DNA of 64,000 bases from Carboxylicivirga sp964602515 (lineage in GTDB: Bacteria > Bacteroidota > Bacteroidia > Bacteroidales > Marinilabiliaceae). The stretch lies in assembly GCA_964602515.1 (NCBI GenBank), contig CAZRRJ010000013.1:55564-119563 (forward strand), given 5' to 3'. Shown in pieces: positions 1-8,403 of this stretch (position 1 is its first letter; each line of letters opens with the position of its first letter). Under the pieces are notes generated by a model. It was not told the DNA's origin. It saw only the letters and a program-made list of their open reading frames with translations, and did not search any database. The position numbers and the translations under genes are program-made.

Positions 1-79
1 GGTTGCCACTATTCCAGCTTTATTAGTTGCTTACTTTGTACCTTTTACGTATTCCAGTACAGAAGAAAATACATTATAA
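1..79 (+). CDS. C-terminal end of a probable membrane transporter (partial)
   Basis: An open frame enters from the left edge and stops at TAA 77-79. The 25 visible residues are hydrophobic (VATIPALLVAYFVPF) followed by a short polar tail, as at the last membrane segment of a transporter. The GH130 gene begins 21 bases later on the same strand, so the two are probably one operon. Bacteroidota GH130/GH92 loci often carry a sugar transporter, but the family cannot be identified from so little sequence. Confidence 0.5.
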   Translation, partial: VATIPALLVAYFVPFTYSSTEENTL

Positions 80-100
80 ACAATTTAAAACTATTGAAAT

Positions 101-1069
101 ATGACACCAAAAGAACAAATGCCATGGGAAAATCGGCCTGAAGGCTGCAATGATGTGATGTGGCGTTATTCAAAAAATCCTGTAATTGGGCGTTACCAGA
201 CACCCACCTCAAACAGTATATTTAACAGTGCAGTGGTTCCCTTTGGAGAAGGTTTTGCCGGGGTTTTCAGATGTGATAATAAAGCCGTGCAGATGAATAT
301 TCACGCCGGTTTTAGTAAAGATGGCATCAACTGGGATATCAACCCCGAGCCTATTGTGATGCAGGAGGGTAATACAGACATGATTGAATCGGATTATAAA
401 TACGATCCACGTGTAGTATTTATTGAAGATCGCTACTGGGTGACTTGGTGCAATGGTTATCATGGGCCAACCATAGGTATTGCTTATACCTTTGACTTTA
501 AAGTATTCTATCAGTGCGAGAATGCCTTTTTGCCATTTAATCGCAATGGAGTGCTGTTTCCTGAAAAAATAAACGGACGTTACGCTATGCTTAGCCGACC
601 AAGCGATAATGGGCATACCCCGTTTGGTGATATTTACATCAGCTACAGTCCCGATATGAAATACTGGGGCGAACACCGTTGTGTGATGAAGGTGACACCT
701 TTTGAGGATAGTGCATGGCAATGTACCAAGATAGGTGCCGGATCTGTACCCATCAAAACCAGCGAAGGATGGCTCGAATTTTATCATGGCGTAATTAATA
801 CCTGCAATGGATTCCGTTACTCAATGGGAGCTGCTCTGCTTAACCTTGATGATCCTTCAAAAGTACTTTATAGAACACAACCATACTTACTTGCTCCTGC
901 CGCACCTTACGAACTGGCCGGTGATGTGCCTAATGTGGTATTTCCATGTGCAGCTCTTACCGATGGTGAGAAAATAGCCGTTTACTATGGTGCTGCCGAT
1001 ACCGTTGTTGGTATGGCATTTGGATACCAGCAGGAAATTATAGAGTTTATTAAAAACAATTCGATTTAA
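101..1069 (+). CDS. GH130 glycoside phosphorylase, probable beta-1,4-mannosyl-N-acetylglucosamine phosphorylase
   Basis: This 322-residue protein has no signal peptide, so it should act in the cytoplasm. It looks like a GH130 five-bladed propeller. The segment YDPRV (Asp102) matches the position of the catalytic acid in characterised members, and KIGAGSVPI and WLEFYHGV are further family segments. GH130 enzymes use phosphate to split beta-mannosides into mannose-1-phosphate and an acceptor. The short form that lies beside GH92 mannosidases in Bacteroides acts on Man-beta-1,4-GlcNAc from the N-glycan core. Here a GH92 gene follows after 18 bases and a transporter end precedes it, which supports the same role. 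Mannosyl-glucose or mannobiose as substrate is not excluded. The family call is strong; the substrate is inferred. Confidence 0.88.
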   Translation: MTPKEQMPWENRPEGCNDVMWRYSKNPVIGRYQTPTSNSIFNSAVVPFGEGFAGVFRCDNKAVQMNIHAGFSKDGINWDINPEPIVMQEGNTDMIESDYKYDPRVVFIEDRYWVTWCNGYHGPTIGIAYTFDFKVFYQCENAFLPFNRNGVLFPEKINGRYAMLSRPSDNGHTPFGDIYISYSPDMKYWGEHRCVMKVTPFEDSAWQCTKIGAGSVPIKTSEGWLEFYHGVINTCNGFRYSMGAALLNLDDPSKVLYRTQPYLLAPAAPYELAGDVPNVVFPCAALTDGEKIAVYYGAADTVVGMAFGYQQEIIEFIKNNSI

Positions 1070-1087
1070 TACATAAAACATACTGCA

Positions 1088-3289
1088 ATGCGATCGATAA
1101 ATGCTATAGTTCTGTCGGGATTAATCATGCTGGTTGGTTGGTCATGCCGGCAAACAAAATCGTCAATATTACCGGTTAATCTTACAAAGTATGTTGATCC
1201 GTTTATCGGTACAGATGGTCCCGGGAATACTTACCCGGGAGCAGTCGTGCCATTTGGAATGATTCAGTTGAGTCCGGACAATGGCTTGCCCGGATGGGAT
1301 CGGATTGCTGGTTATTATTGGCAGGACTCCACCATCGCCGGTTTTAGTCACAAGCACCTGAGTGGCACCGGGGCGGGCGACCTTTACGATATCCTGATTA
1401 TGCCTTATAACAGCAGGTTTACCTCTGATCTTTGGCCCGAACAGGGCAATTACAGGCCTTATTCGATGTTTGATCATGAAAGAGAGTCGGCTTCGCCGGG
1501 GTATTACCAGGTTGATTTGTTAAGTTCTGGTATTAAAGCTGAGCTGACCGCCACCGAGCGGGTAGGTGTTCATCGTTATACCTTTCCTAAAGATGAGGAG
1601 TCAAAGATTTTAATTGATTTGGGCTATAAACTTAACTGGGACAAGCCCACTGATACCTGCCTGGAACTATTGGATGATAGTACGATAGTGGGTTACCGGT
1701 ATTCCGCCGGGTGGGCTCCTGATCAGCGGGAGCATTTTGTGATTAAGTTCTCAAAACCTTTTTCGGTTGTTGACTTTTATTCTGATGGTGCAAAACAACA
1801 ATCAAAGCAAGTAAAAGGCGATAACACTAAAGCAGAAGTGACATTTAAATCTGGCAAAGAAGAGCAGGTGATAATTAAGGTTGCTTTGTCATCGTATTCA
1901 ATTGAAGGAGCACAAAAAAACCTGGAACTGGAGTGCGCGCATTGGGATTTCGACCGGGTTGTTGCTGAAGCCAATAGAGCCTGGAATAATCAACTTCAGC
2001 TTATAGAGGTTGAGGGAGATGAACAGCAAAAAACTATTTTTTATACCAATTTGTACCATTGTTTTCTAACACCATCGCTGCATTCCGATGTGGATGGATG
2101 GTATAAAGGTGCCGATGGACAAATGTATCAAGCAAAGGGGTACGATAAGTACGATACCTTTTCTTTATGGGATACCTATCGTACAGCTCACCCTTTATAT
2201 ACGATACTTGTTCCGGGTAAGGTTGAGGATATGCTTGCCTCCTTTCTGAGTCACTATGATGAGACAGGCCTGCTGCCCGTTTGGAGTTTTGTTGGAAATG
2301 AAACCAACATGATGATTGGCTACCACTCTGTACCAGTAATTGTAGATGCTTATTTAAAAGGTATTCCGATGGATGTTCAGAAAGCCTACGAGGCCTGTAA
2401 AGCAACTGCTATGAGTGATGCCTGGAGTTTACCAGGTTATAAAAAATATGGATATGTACCGTATGATGATGAAAATAATGGACATTGGAGTGTTTCCAAA
2501 ACCCTGGAGTATGCCTATGATGACTGGTGTATAGCGGCTTTTGCCAAGGCATTAAACAAAACGGATGATTATAAACTTTTCAGTAGCAGGGCAGATTATT
2601 GGAAAAATCTGTATGATGGAGAAAGTACCTTCTTTCGGCCGCGCAATAAAAACGGTGACTTTGTTGAACACTTTATCCCCAAGGAATATACTGAGTACTT
2701 TTGCGAAAGTAATGCATGGCACTACTTCTGGCATGTGCAGCATGATATACCCGGATTAATTCAAATAACCGGGAAGGATAATTTTACTGCCAGGCTGGAT
2801 TCGATGTTTACTTACTATGACGATCCTGGCGATGAGTTGCCTATATTCTCTACGGGAATGATTGGCCAGTATGCCCATGGTAATGAACCCAGTCATCACG
2901 TTGCTTATTTATATAACGATATTGGTCAGCCTCGACAGTCACAGGAAATGGTACGTCGCATCATTACCAGTCAGTATACCGTTGAGCCGGATGGCTATTG
3001 TGGTAATGAAGATTGCGGGCAGATGTCGGCCTGGCTGGTGATGTCATCCATGGGAATATACCCGGTTAACCCGGCAAATGGAGTTTATAGTCTGACTTCG
3101 CCATGGCTGAAAGCAGCAACAATTAAACTGCCAGGCGGGAAAAGGTTTGAAATAACGACAGAATGTAAGGGTAAAGAAAATGTATTTATTCGTTCGGTAG
3201 CCTTTAATGGGAAAACCCTGGATGAATTAACACTTACTCACGATCAAATAATAAGTGGCGGACAGTTGCATTTCATCCTTGGAGATTAA
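1088..3289 (+). CDS. GH92 alpha-mannosidase lipoprotein
   Basis: This 733-residue protein begins with a lipoprotein signal ending at Cys20 (VGWSC), so it should sit on the membrane facing the periplasm or the outside. The family start VDPFIGTDG is at about 36-44. FCESNAWHY places the probable general acid at Glu540. GQYAHGNEPSHH (593-604) and GNEDCGQMSAW (639-649, with Asp642) form the rest of the active site. GH92 enzymes are calcium-dependent exo-alpha-mannosidases that trim high-mannose glycans. Released Man-GlcNAc could then pass to the GH130 enzyme encoded just upstream. Length is typical and no truncation is seen. Linkage preference (1,2, 1,3 or other) was not resolved. Confidence 0.93.
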   Translation: MRSINAIVLSGLIMLVGWSCRQTKSSILPVNLTKYVDPFIGTDGPGNTYPGAVVPFGMIQLSPDNGLPGWDRIAGYYWQDSTIAGFSHKHLSGTGAGDLYDILIMPYNSRFTSDLWPEQGNYRPYSMFDHERESASPGYYQVDLLSSGIKAELTATERVGVHRYTFPKDEESKILIDLGYKLNWDKPTDTCLELLDDSTIVGYRYSAGWAPDQREHFVIKFSKPFSVVDFYSDGAKQQSKQVKGDNTKAEVTFKSGKEEQVIIKVALSSYSIEGAQKNLELECAHWDFDRVVAEANRAWNNQLQLIEVEGDEQQKTIFYTNLYHCFLTPSLHSDVDGWYKGADGQMYQAKGYDKYDTFSLWDTYRTAHPLYTILVPGKVEDMLASFLSHYDETGLLPVWSFVGNETNMMIGYHSVPVIVDAYLKGIPMDVQKAYEACKATAMSDAWSLPGYKKYGYVPYDDENNGHWSVSKTLEYAYDDWCIAAFAKALNKTDDYKLFSSRADYWKNLYDGESTFFRPRNKNGDFVEHFIPKEYTEYFCESNAWHYFWHVQHDIPGLIQITGKDNFTARLDSMFTYYDDPGDELPIFSTGMIGQYAHGNEPSHHVAYLYNDIGQPRQSQEMVRRIITSQYTVEPDGYCGNEDCGQMSAWLVMSSMGIYPVNPANGVYSLTSPWLKAATIKLPGGKRFEITTECKGKENVFIRSVAFNGKTLDELTLTHDQIISGGQLHFILGD

Positions 3290-3307
3290 AAAGCATGAAA
3301 AAATAAG

Positions 3308-3337
3308 AGGGTAATCCAATGTGGTTACCCTTTGTTT
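3308..3337. terminator. Hairpin terminator after GH92
   Basis: AGGGTAA at 3308-3314 pairs with TTACCCT at 3325-3331, with further CC/GG pairing inside, followed by a short T-rich stretch. It lies 19 bases after the GH92 stop and just beyond the end of the convergent small ORF. Confidence 0.6.
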
Positions 3338-3352
3338 AAAGGCTTTTACCAT

Positions 3353-3544
3353 TTAACTATTAAATTGATCAAGGGCATCCATATCGACGCGAAAAACTTT
3401 TACAGGCCTGTCTCCGGGCCTAAGGACTCTGGCAATAGCTTTGTAATTGTCTATGTTTTTTGCCAGTAAATCATTGTCCAGCTCTTGTCTTTCCGTGGTT
3501 TGCTTATAAAATTTATTCAAACTCTCCTTTGTTGGCAGGTTCAT
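3353..3544 (-). CDS. Small hypothetical protein, 63 residues
   Basis: I do not recognise this protein. It is soluble, charged, and has mixed codon use like the real genes nearby (MNLPTKESLNKFYKQTTE at the start, VKVFRVDMDALDQFN at the end), unlike the low-complexity shadows in this AT-rich DNA. It has an ATG start and stands alone, convergent with the GH92 gene, with a hairpin between them. It could be a small stand-alone gene or the remnant of a larger one. Confidence 0.4.
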   Translation of the reverse strand: MNLPTKESLNKFYKQTTERQELDNDLLAKNIDNYKAIARVLRPGDRPVKVFRVDMDALDQFNS

Positions 3545-4080
3545 GCCTCATCACTAATCCTAAAGCAGTGTTACGATGCTTGTAATAGCGGCAATCATTC
3601 TTCTTTTGTGTGTTGGTAACATCTGGTAATATCAAAGAAAAAGAAGAAGGATAATAATCAGAAATACCATTATATCAAAATAATAAAGGAGGGAGGTAAA
3701 TTCTGAGGATATAGTCTGGCTGGAGGCGGTTTTAGGCTTCGACCGGAACAGGCATACCATTGCTGTAATTTGGGCGTAGGTAGAAAGGCTTGAAGAGCCT
3801 TTTTATCTTTTTTAATTTGTTTTGTCTATTTTGTGAAAGAAAAAAAAGAACAATGAACTATAATACCATATATCAATATGCCATTCATGGTAAAAAACCT
3901 AAATGCCTTTAGGAGGTATGTGGTACGGTATTTTTTAGTAATTTAGAAATATAAAATAGCTATAGGGAATATACCGCAATAATTATTTAAATTTCGAAAA
4001 TTCCCTTTTTGACCATACAATTCAGGTAAACATCGGATTATTGAGAAACTTAATTTTAAACACATTAACCATCATGACAA
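3545..4080. other. Gene-poor stretch with no supported gene
   Basis: Only very short frames occur here, among them a 17-residue hydrophobic one on the plus strand near 3583 and a 42-residue one with a hydrophobic tail on the minus strand at 3632-3760. Neither has support beyond being open. An orphan terminator-like hairpin lies at 3784-3802. Confidence 0.5.
3784..3816 (+). terminator. Orphan terminator-like hairpin
   Basis: AAAGGCT (3784-3790) and AGCCTTT (3796-3802) form a perfect 7-bp stem with a 5-base loop, followed by a T-rich tract. There is no recognised gene directly upstream on the plus strand, so it may end an unrecognised short transcript starting in 3545-3784. Confidence 0.5.
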
Positions 4081-4123
4081 AAGTATCCCGGCACACAAGA
4101 GAATGATTAAAAAGCTTTGTCTT

Positions 4124-4150
4124 GTATCTTGATACTTATGTTTTGATACT
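4124..4150. promoter_or_regulatory. Candidate operator: GTATC/GATAC half-sites before the amidohydrolase
   Basis: A 12-base inverted repeat GTATCTTGATAC lies at 4124-4135, and TTGATACT recurs at 4129-4136 and 4143-4150, 14 bases apart. A further reverse half-site AGTATC is at 4082-4087. The cluster ends 13 bases before the start codon, where a regulator could act. No regulator gene is adjacent. Confidence 0.3.
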
Positions 4151-4162
4151 AATTTTAACCGC

Positions 4163-5881
4163 ATGAAAGAAAGAATATTAACACTGGTAAGTGTATGTTT
4201 GATTGCAATATCCTGCAATACAAAACAAATGAAACAGAATCAAACCCTTTATTTCAACGGCGACATCATTACAATGGAAGGTAATCAGCCGGAATATGTT
4301 GAGGCTGTTGTTGAAGAAAACGGAAAAATTGTTTTTGTGGGAGCAAAAGAAGTTGCGTTGAAAAAATTTGACGCTGCAAAACAAATTGACTTGCAGGGGA
4401 AAACCATGTTACCGGCCTTTATCGACGGTCATGGGCATTTTTATAATTTGGGCTTTACAGCCTTGTGTGCCAATTTATTGCCGCCACCAGACGGCCCCGG
4501 CCAAAATACACAAAGCATTGTTAACCAGTTAACCAGCTGGATAAGCACCGAAGAAGGAAAATATATTATCAGTAAATTTGGGTGGATTATTGGAAATGGG
4601 TATGATGATTCACAACTGGCCGAAAAGGAGCACCCTAAAGCAACAGATTTAGACAAAGTAAGCACAGAAATACCTATACTTATTTTGCACCAATCCGGGC
4701 ACCTGGGAGTAATTAACTCAAAAGCAATGGAAATACTGGGGTACAACAATCAAACTCCTAATCCCAACGGAGGTGTATTGCGAAGAAATAAAGACAAGTC
4801 ACCCAATGGCGTATTGGAAGAAAATGCCTTGTATGCAGTATTGCTACCTATTTTTGCAAAAACAGATGCCGACGTGGCTGCAAAGTGCATTGAAAAAGCA
4901 CAATACGAATACGCCAGCAAAGGGTATCTTACGGTGCAGGATGGAAGGACAACCCTGGAACAATTAGCAATATTGGAAGCTGCTGCCGATAATAAGAAGT
5001 ACTATCTTGATGTTGTAGTATATCCTGATATAACTCTTGGAACTGAATACATGTCGGGTAAATATTATAACAAGGAGCACAGCTATAATAACCGGTTTCG
5101 TATAGGAGGAGTGAAACTTACGCTGGACGGTTCTCCCCAAGGAAAAACAGCATGGCTTTCTAAGTGTTACCATGTAAACCCGGATGGCCAGACAGGATGT
5201 TACGAAGGATATGCAATAATGGATGATGATAATGCCACCATGTATGTAAAAAAAGCCTTTGAGAACAAATGGCAATTACTCTGTCATACCAATGGCGATG
5301 CAGCAATAGACCAATACATTAGAGCTATAAAAGCAGCAGAAGCGGAATATGCTTATAACGACCACCGAACTGTTTTGATACACGGACAAACATTAAGAAA
5401 AGACCAAATTCCAGACCTGGTAAACCTTGGAATTTTACCCTCATTATTTCCTATGCACACCTTTTACTGGGGCGACTGGCATGTAGAATCAGTGCTTGGA
5501 GAAGAGCGTGCCCATTACATTTCGCCATGTCGTGATGCTGTTGATGCCGGCCTTACCATTACCTCACATCATGATGCACCTGTTACCTTTCCAAACTCGC
5601 TGCGAGTGCTCGATGCCACCGTAAACCGTGTAACGCGAAGTGGAAAGATATTAGGACCTGACCAACGATTAACCGCATACGAAGCACTAAAAACACACAC
5701 CGAATGGGCAGCAATCCAGTATTTTGAGGAAAACAGCAAAGGAACAATTACCAAAGATAAACTGGCCGATTTTGTGATTCTGGATAAAAACCCACTGAAA
5801 ATAAATCCGATGGACATACATAAGATAAAAGTGTTGGAATCAATAAAAGAAGGAAAGACAGTTTATAACATAAAGGAATAA
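4163..5881 (+). CDS. YtcJ-like amidohydrolase lipoprotein
   Basis: This 572-residue protein belongs to the amidohydrolase-3 group of metal-dependent hydrolases. A lipoprotein signal ends at Cys18 (IAISC). Visible metal-site and family segments are DGHGHF in the first third, LTLDGSPQGKTAW, HTNGDAAID, LIHGQTL and SHHDAPVTFPN, ending with KDKLADFVILDKNP typical of the C-terminal beta-sandwich. Length is usual for the family. Such enzymes hydrolyse amide, imide or similar C-N bonds. The substrate cannot be deduced. The gene is monocistronic, with a strong hairpin after it. Confidence 0.88.
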   Translation: MKERILTLVSVCLIAISCNTKQMKQNQTLYFNGDIITMEGNQPEYVEAVVEENGKIVFVGAKEVALKKFDAAKQIDLQGKTMLPAFIDGHGHFYNLGFTALCANLLPPPDGPGQNTQSIVNQLTSWISTEEGKYIISKFGWIIGNGYDDSQLAEKEHPKATDLDKVSTEIPILILHQSGHLGVINSKAMEILGYNNQTPNPNGGVLRRNKDKSPNGVLEENALYAVLLPIFAKTDADVAAKCIEKAQYEYASKGYLTVQDGRTTLEQLAILEAAADNKKYYLDVVVYPDITLGTEYMSGKYYNKEHSYNNRFRIGGVKLTLDGSPQGKTAWLSKCYHVNPDGQTGCYEGYAIMDDDNATMYVKKAFENKWQLLCHTNGDAAIDQYIRAIKAAEAEYAYNDHRTVLIHGQTLRKDQIPDLVNLGILPSLFPMHTFYWGDWHVESVLGEERAHYISPCRDAVDAGLTITSHHDAPVTFPNSLRVLDATVNRVTRSGKILGPDQRLTAYEALKTHTEWAAIQYFEENSKGTITKDKLADFVILDKNPLKINPMDIHKIKVLESIKEGKTVYNIKE

Positions 5882-5907
5882 GTATCGCAATATATATGCA
5901 TATATAT

Positions 5908-5964
5908 AACCGGGACAGTGTTTATTAAGGGCTTTGTATCCGCCACCAACATTGTCCCGGTTTA
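5908..5964. terminator. Long hairpin after the amidohydrolase
   Basis: AACCGGGACAGTGTT at 5908-5922 pairs with AACATTGTCCCGGTT at 5948-5962 (15 bp, one G-U pair) around a 25-base loop. Only three T follow, so termination efficiency is uncertain. Confidence 0.6.
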
Positions 5965-6738
5965 ACAAGAAAGTTGTAATTGCCTCAAAATAACCCGCCA
6001 CACTTTCGTTAAATAACACTTTAAACTCACCACTTTCAAACGATCTGAAACAACATTTTGTCGGATGCCTTAGAGACTCATATATAATGAGATAAATTAA
6101 AAATTTTACGTCAAACCCAGGTTAATAGCTTTTAATACAGGGAAGGGGGCAAATCAGGTGAGTTCTACATGGCAAATAAAAGTAAAATTAAAGGCCTGAA
6201 CGAAGATTTTATATATCCTGATTATCAATGTTATATACTTGATAAAAAAAAGACACTACATTTTTAAAAAAAGACCTGTGTTTTTATTAAAAATGTAGTG
6301 TGTTTTATACCAATAACACACTACATTTTTTTATCCTGTAATTAAATAGTCTTTAAAACGAGGTATCTTTATCAATCATTTGGTAGTACATTACAGTATA
6401 ATAAAAATTACAACTGTGCTGGAAAAATATACACAATAAGAAAGTATTTAAAGGTTCTACCGTACGCTACCAGCTATCCCTTGATTGGCAACATAAACAA
6501 AGAAAAATATATTAAAAAAATAAAAGGGCATCCCAAAAGAAGAGTCCATTACCTTCAACAACATTTTATTCTTAAACCCGTGTTGGTAAATTGTTAAAAG
6601 CCAGTTGCTCTTTAGGAGTGGGATAATGTTGAATTTTGACAATAAACCAATTGTTTTACTTTTGAGACCCCCTGTATCAGATAATAATATAGCTATAAAA
6701 TAACCTGCAATGTTTATCAAGGCAGTGTTACTATAGTC
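5965..6738. other. Gene-poor stretch between amidohydrolase and dps
   Basis: No gene is clearly supported. It holds a three-copy 14-bp repeat (6253-6330). A 32-residue plus-strand frame starts at ATG 6169 (MANKSKIKGLNEDFIY) and runs into the first repeat copy. An 87-residue minus-strand frame at 6457-6720 resembles no family I know and is rich in F, I and K as expected by chance. The area may be eroded accessory DNA. Confidence 0.45.
6253..6332. repeat. Three copies of CACTACATTTTT in alternating orientation
   Basis: ACACTACATTTTT (6253-6265), its inverse AAAAATGTAGTGTG (6289-6302), and CACACTACATTTTT (6317-6330). Copy 2 can pair with copy 1 or, over 14 bp, with copy 3; the second pairing is followed by extra T and would act as a terminator. 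The two hairpins exclude each other. Confidence 0.75.
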
Positions 6739-7218
6739 TTATTTCGATAACCATGAATTTAGCATCCATACGGTTTTCTCCTGTTGGCTGATGTAATCGG
6801 TGAGTAAAGTAATAGTGCCTTCATCATCAGCTTCTTGTGCCAATGGAAGCATAGCTTTTTCAGCACGAACTATGGTAGCCATATTTTCCAAGGTAAGCTG
6901 CATGCACTCGTTACCGTTGCTTACATTTTTAGCCGTTTTAATTTGTGCTGTTGATACATAGTCGGTAAAAGCATGCATTGGTGTTCCGCCCAGTGTTAAA
7001 ATACGTTCAGCTATTTCATCTACTTTAACCACTGCATCGTTGTACAACTCTTCAAACTTAAGATGTAGTTCAAAAAATTTCTCACCTTTAACATTCCAAT
7101 GAAAGCCACGTAAGTTTTGGTAGAATAACTGATAGTTGGCTAACAGTGTATTTAGTTCGTTTACTAATTCAGTACTTTCTTGTTGTTTTAAACCTAATAA
7201 TTCGTTAATTGTCTTCAT
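6739..7218 (-). CDS. dps: Dps, DNA-protecting ferritin-like protein
   Basis: This 159-residue protein has typical Dps length. The inter-subunit ferroxidase ligands are visible: His40 in FHWNVKG, His52, and Asp67 and Glu71 in VDEIAERI. Dps forms a 12-subunit cage that oxidises Fe(II) with hydrogen peroxide, stores the iron and shields DNA. It is divergent from oxyR, whose product activates dps under peroxide stress in other Bacteroidota. Its promoter has a good TAnnTTTG box at 7254-7261. Confidence 0.97.
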   Translation of the reverse strand: MKTINELLGLKQQESTELVNELNTLLANYQLFYQNLRGFHWNVKGEKFFELHLKFEELYNDAVVKVDEIAERILTLGGTPMHAFTDYVSTAQIKTAKNVSNGNECMQLTLENMATIVRAEKAMLPLAQEADDEGTITLLTDYISQQEKTVWMLNSWLSK

Positions 7219-7253
7219 AATATATCGTTTTTATTTGTTTTAAAATTCTTGAA

Positions 7254-7285
7254 CAAAGGTATATTTCCATACATTATCAATCAAA
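7254..7285 (-). promoter_or_regulatory. Predicted dps promoter
   Basis: Read on the minus strand, TTTG (7282-7285) is followed after 20 bases by TACCTTTG (7254-7261), a full match to the Bacteroidota TTTG / TAnnTTTG promoter. It lies 36 bases before the dps start in the shared dps-oxyR region, where OxyR would be expected to bind. Confidence 0.7.
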
Positions 7286-7337
7286 TAGATAAATTTTATA
7301 TATTGCATAGCTAAAACTTATAATAACTGTATAACAG

Positions 7338-8285
7338 ATGCTTGGACTTAACTTACAACAATTAGAATATTTAGTAGCTGTAGATAATTACAAACAATTT
7401 ACCATTGCAGCCGAGAAATGTTTTGTTACGCAGCCTACTTTAAGTATGCAAATTAAGAAAGCAGAAGAGCAGTTAGGTGTTGTTATATTTGACCGTACCA
7501 AACAACCTGTACTTACTACACCCGTTGGTCAGGTTATTATTAACCAAGCACGAGTGGTAATAAATGAATATAAGCGTTTAGAAGAGATTGTACGTGAGGA
7601 ATCGGGACGTATAGAAGGTGAATTAAATATTGGTATTATCCCCTCTGTAGCACCCTATTTATTACCCCGTTTTGTAGGCCATTTTAAAGTTCATAATCCA
7701 CTGGTAAAAATCTCTTTTAAAGAAATGATAACCGGGGAACTTGTTAAGGCATTAAAAAAGGACTTGTTAGATGCAGCAATACTTGTTACACCATTGCATG
7801 AAAAGGATATTATTGAACAAGCGCTCTTTTTTGAAGATGTATTAATATATGCTCACCCAGATCATCCTTTGCACAAGGTTCGTACATTAAGTGTTGATAT
7901 GCTAACATCATCAGGGCTGTGGCTTTTAAATGAAGGCCATTGTTTTCGTTCACAAGTGCTTAACTTGTGTAAAATACAGGAAAGTGCCAGTCCTGATATA
8001 CCATTCCAATTTGAAAGCGGATCGTTGGATACCATTCGAAAGATGGTGGATACGGAGGGGGGATATACGCTTATGCCGGGCTTGGCAGCACATGAGTTAT
8101 TTTTTGATATGCATAAACAAGTTAAGGAATTTGAATCACCGGTGCCTTTGCGCGAAATTAGTATTGTTTATTCGCGGGCTTTTTATAAACGCTTATTAAT
8201 TGAACGTTTGTCCGATTCTATCAAAGCAAATGTACCGGAAGAGATGCTGGATGATAAACGCGGACAGATTGTGGAGTGGAAGTAG
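7338..8285 (+). CDS. oxyR: OxyR, peroxide-sensing LysR-family regulator
   Basis: This 315-residue protein has an N-terminal winged helix-turn-helix (about 5-64; FTIAAEKCFVTQPTLSMQI) and a LysR effector domain from about 92. The segment LNEGHCFRSQVLNLC contains Cys202 and Cys211, with the same spacing and context as the redox pair Cys199/Cys208 of E. coli OxyR. This separates it from a generic LysR protein. Peroxide-driven disulfide formation should turn it into an activator. It is divergent from dps across 119 bases, consistent with direct control of dps and autoregulation. Confidence 0.94.
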   Translation: MLGLNLQQLEYLVAVDNYKQFTIAAEKCFVTQPTLSMQIKKAEEQLGVVIFDRTKQPVLTTPVGQVIINQARVVINEYKRLEEIVREESGRIEGELNIGIIPSVAPYLLPRFVGHFKVHNPLVKISFKEMITGELVKALKKDLLDAAILVTPLHEKDIIEQALFFEDVLIYAHPDHPLHKVRTLSVDMLTSSGLWLLNEGHCFRSQVLNLCKIQESASPDIPFQFESGSLDTIRKMVDTEGGYTLMPGLAAHELFFDMHKQVKEFESPVPLREISIVYSRAFYKRLLIERLSDSIKANVPEEMLDDKRGQIVEWK

Positions 8286-8391
8286 GCAATTTGTAACCAT
8301 GTGTTTTACATTGTAATATTAACGTTGTTCTACATGTGGCCTTTTGATGTTAAATTATAGAGTATTTCATTAAAAGATCACTTTTAACGGG

Positions 8392-8399
8392 TATCTTTG
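8392..8399 (+). promoter_or_regulatory. Predicted -7 box of the RNA helicase gene
   Basis: TATCTTTG matches TAnnTTTG, and the start codon is only four bases downstream (8404). If the box is used, the transcript would begin at or next to the ATG and be leaderless. No clear TTTG -33 element is seen. Confidence 0.45.
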
Positions 8400-8403
8400 T
8401 TGC

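Noticed and set aside
209..787. 192-residue ORF on the minus strand across the GH130 gene
   Set aside because: Lies fully within GH130 in another frame and shows no family signature; it is a shadow.
3632..3760. 42-residue minus-strand ORF with hydrophobic tail
   Set aside because: The tail arises from a poly-pyrimidine tract, and no promoter or conservation can be shown.
3700..3783. GC-richer stretch before the orphan hairpin, tested as a tRNA or tmRNA remnant
   Set aside because: No cloverleaf, T-loop or acceptor pairing could be built.
6169..6267. 32-residue plus-strand frame MANKSKIKGLNEDFIY...
   Set aside because: Looks somewhat protein-like, but ends in the repeat array and has no recognisable homology; mentioned only as a possible leader peptide.
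6457..6720. 87-residue minus-strand ORF after dps
   Set aside because: The translation is dominated by F, I, K and N without a family signature or a plausible leader. I suspected a transposase remnant but could not match any transposase motif.
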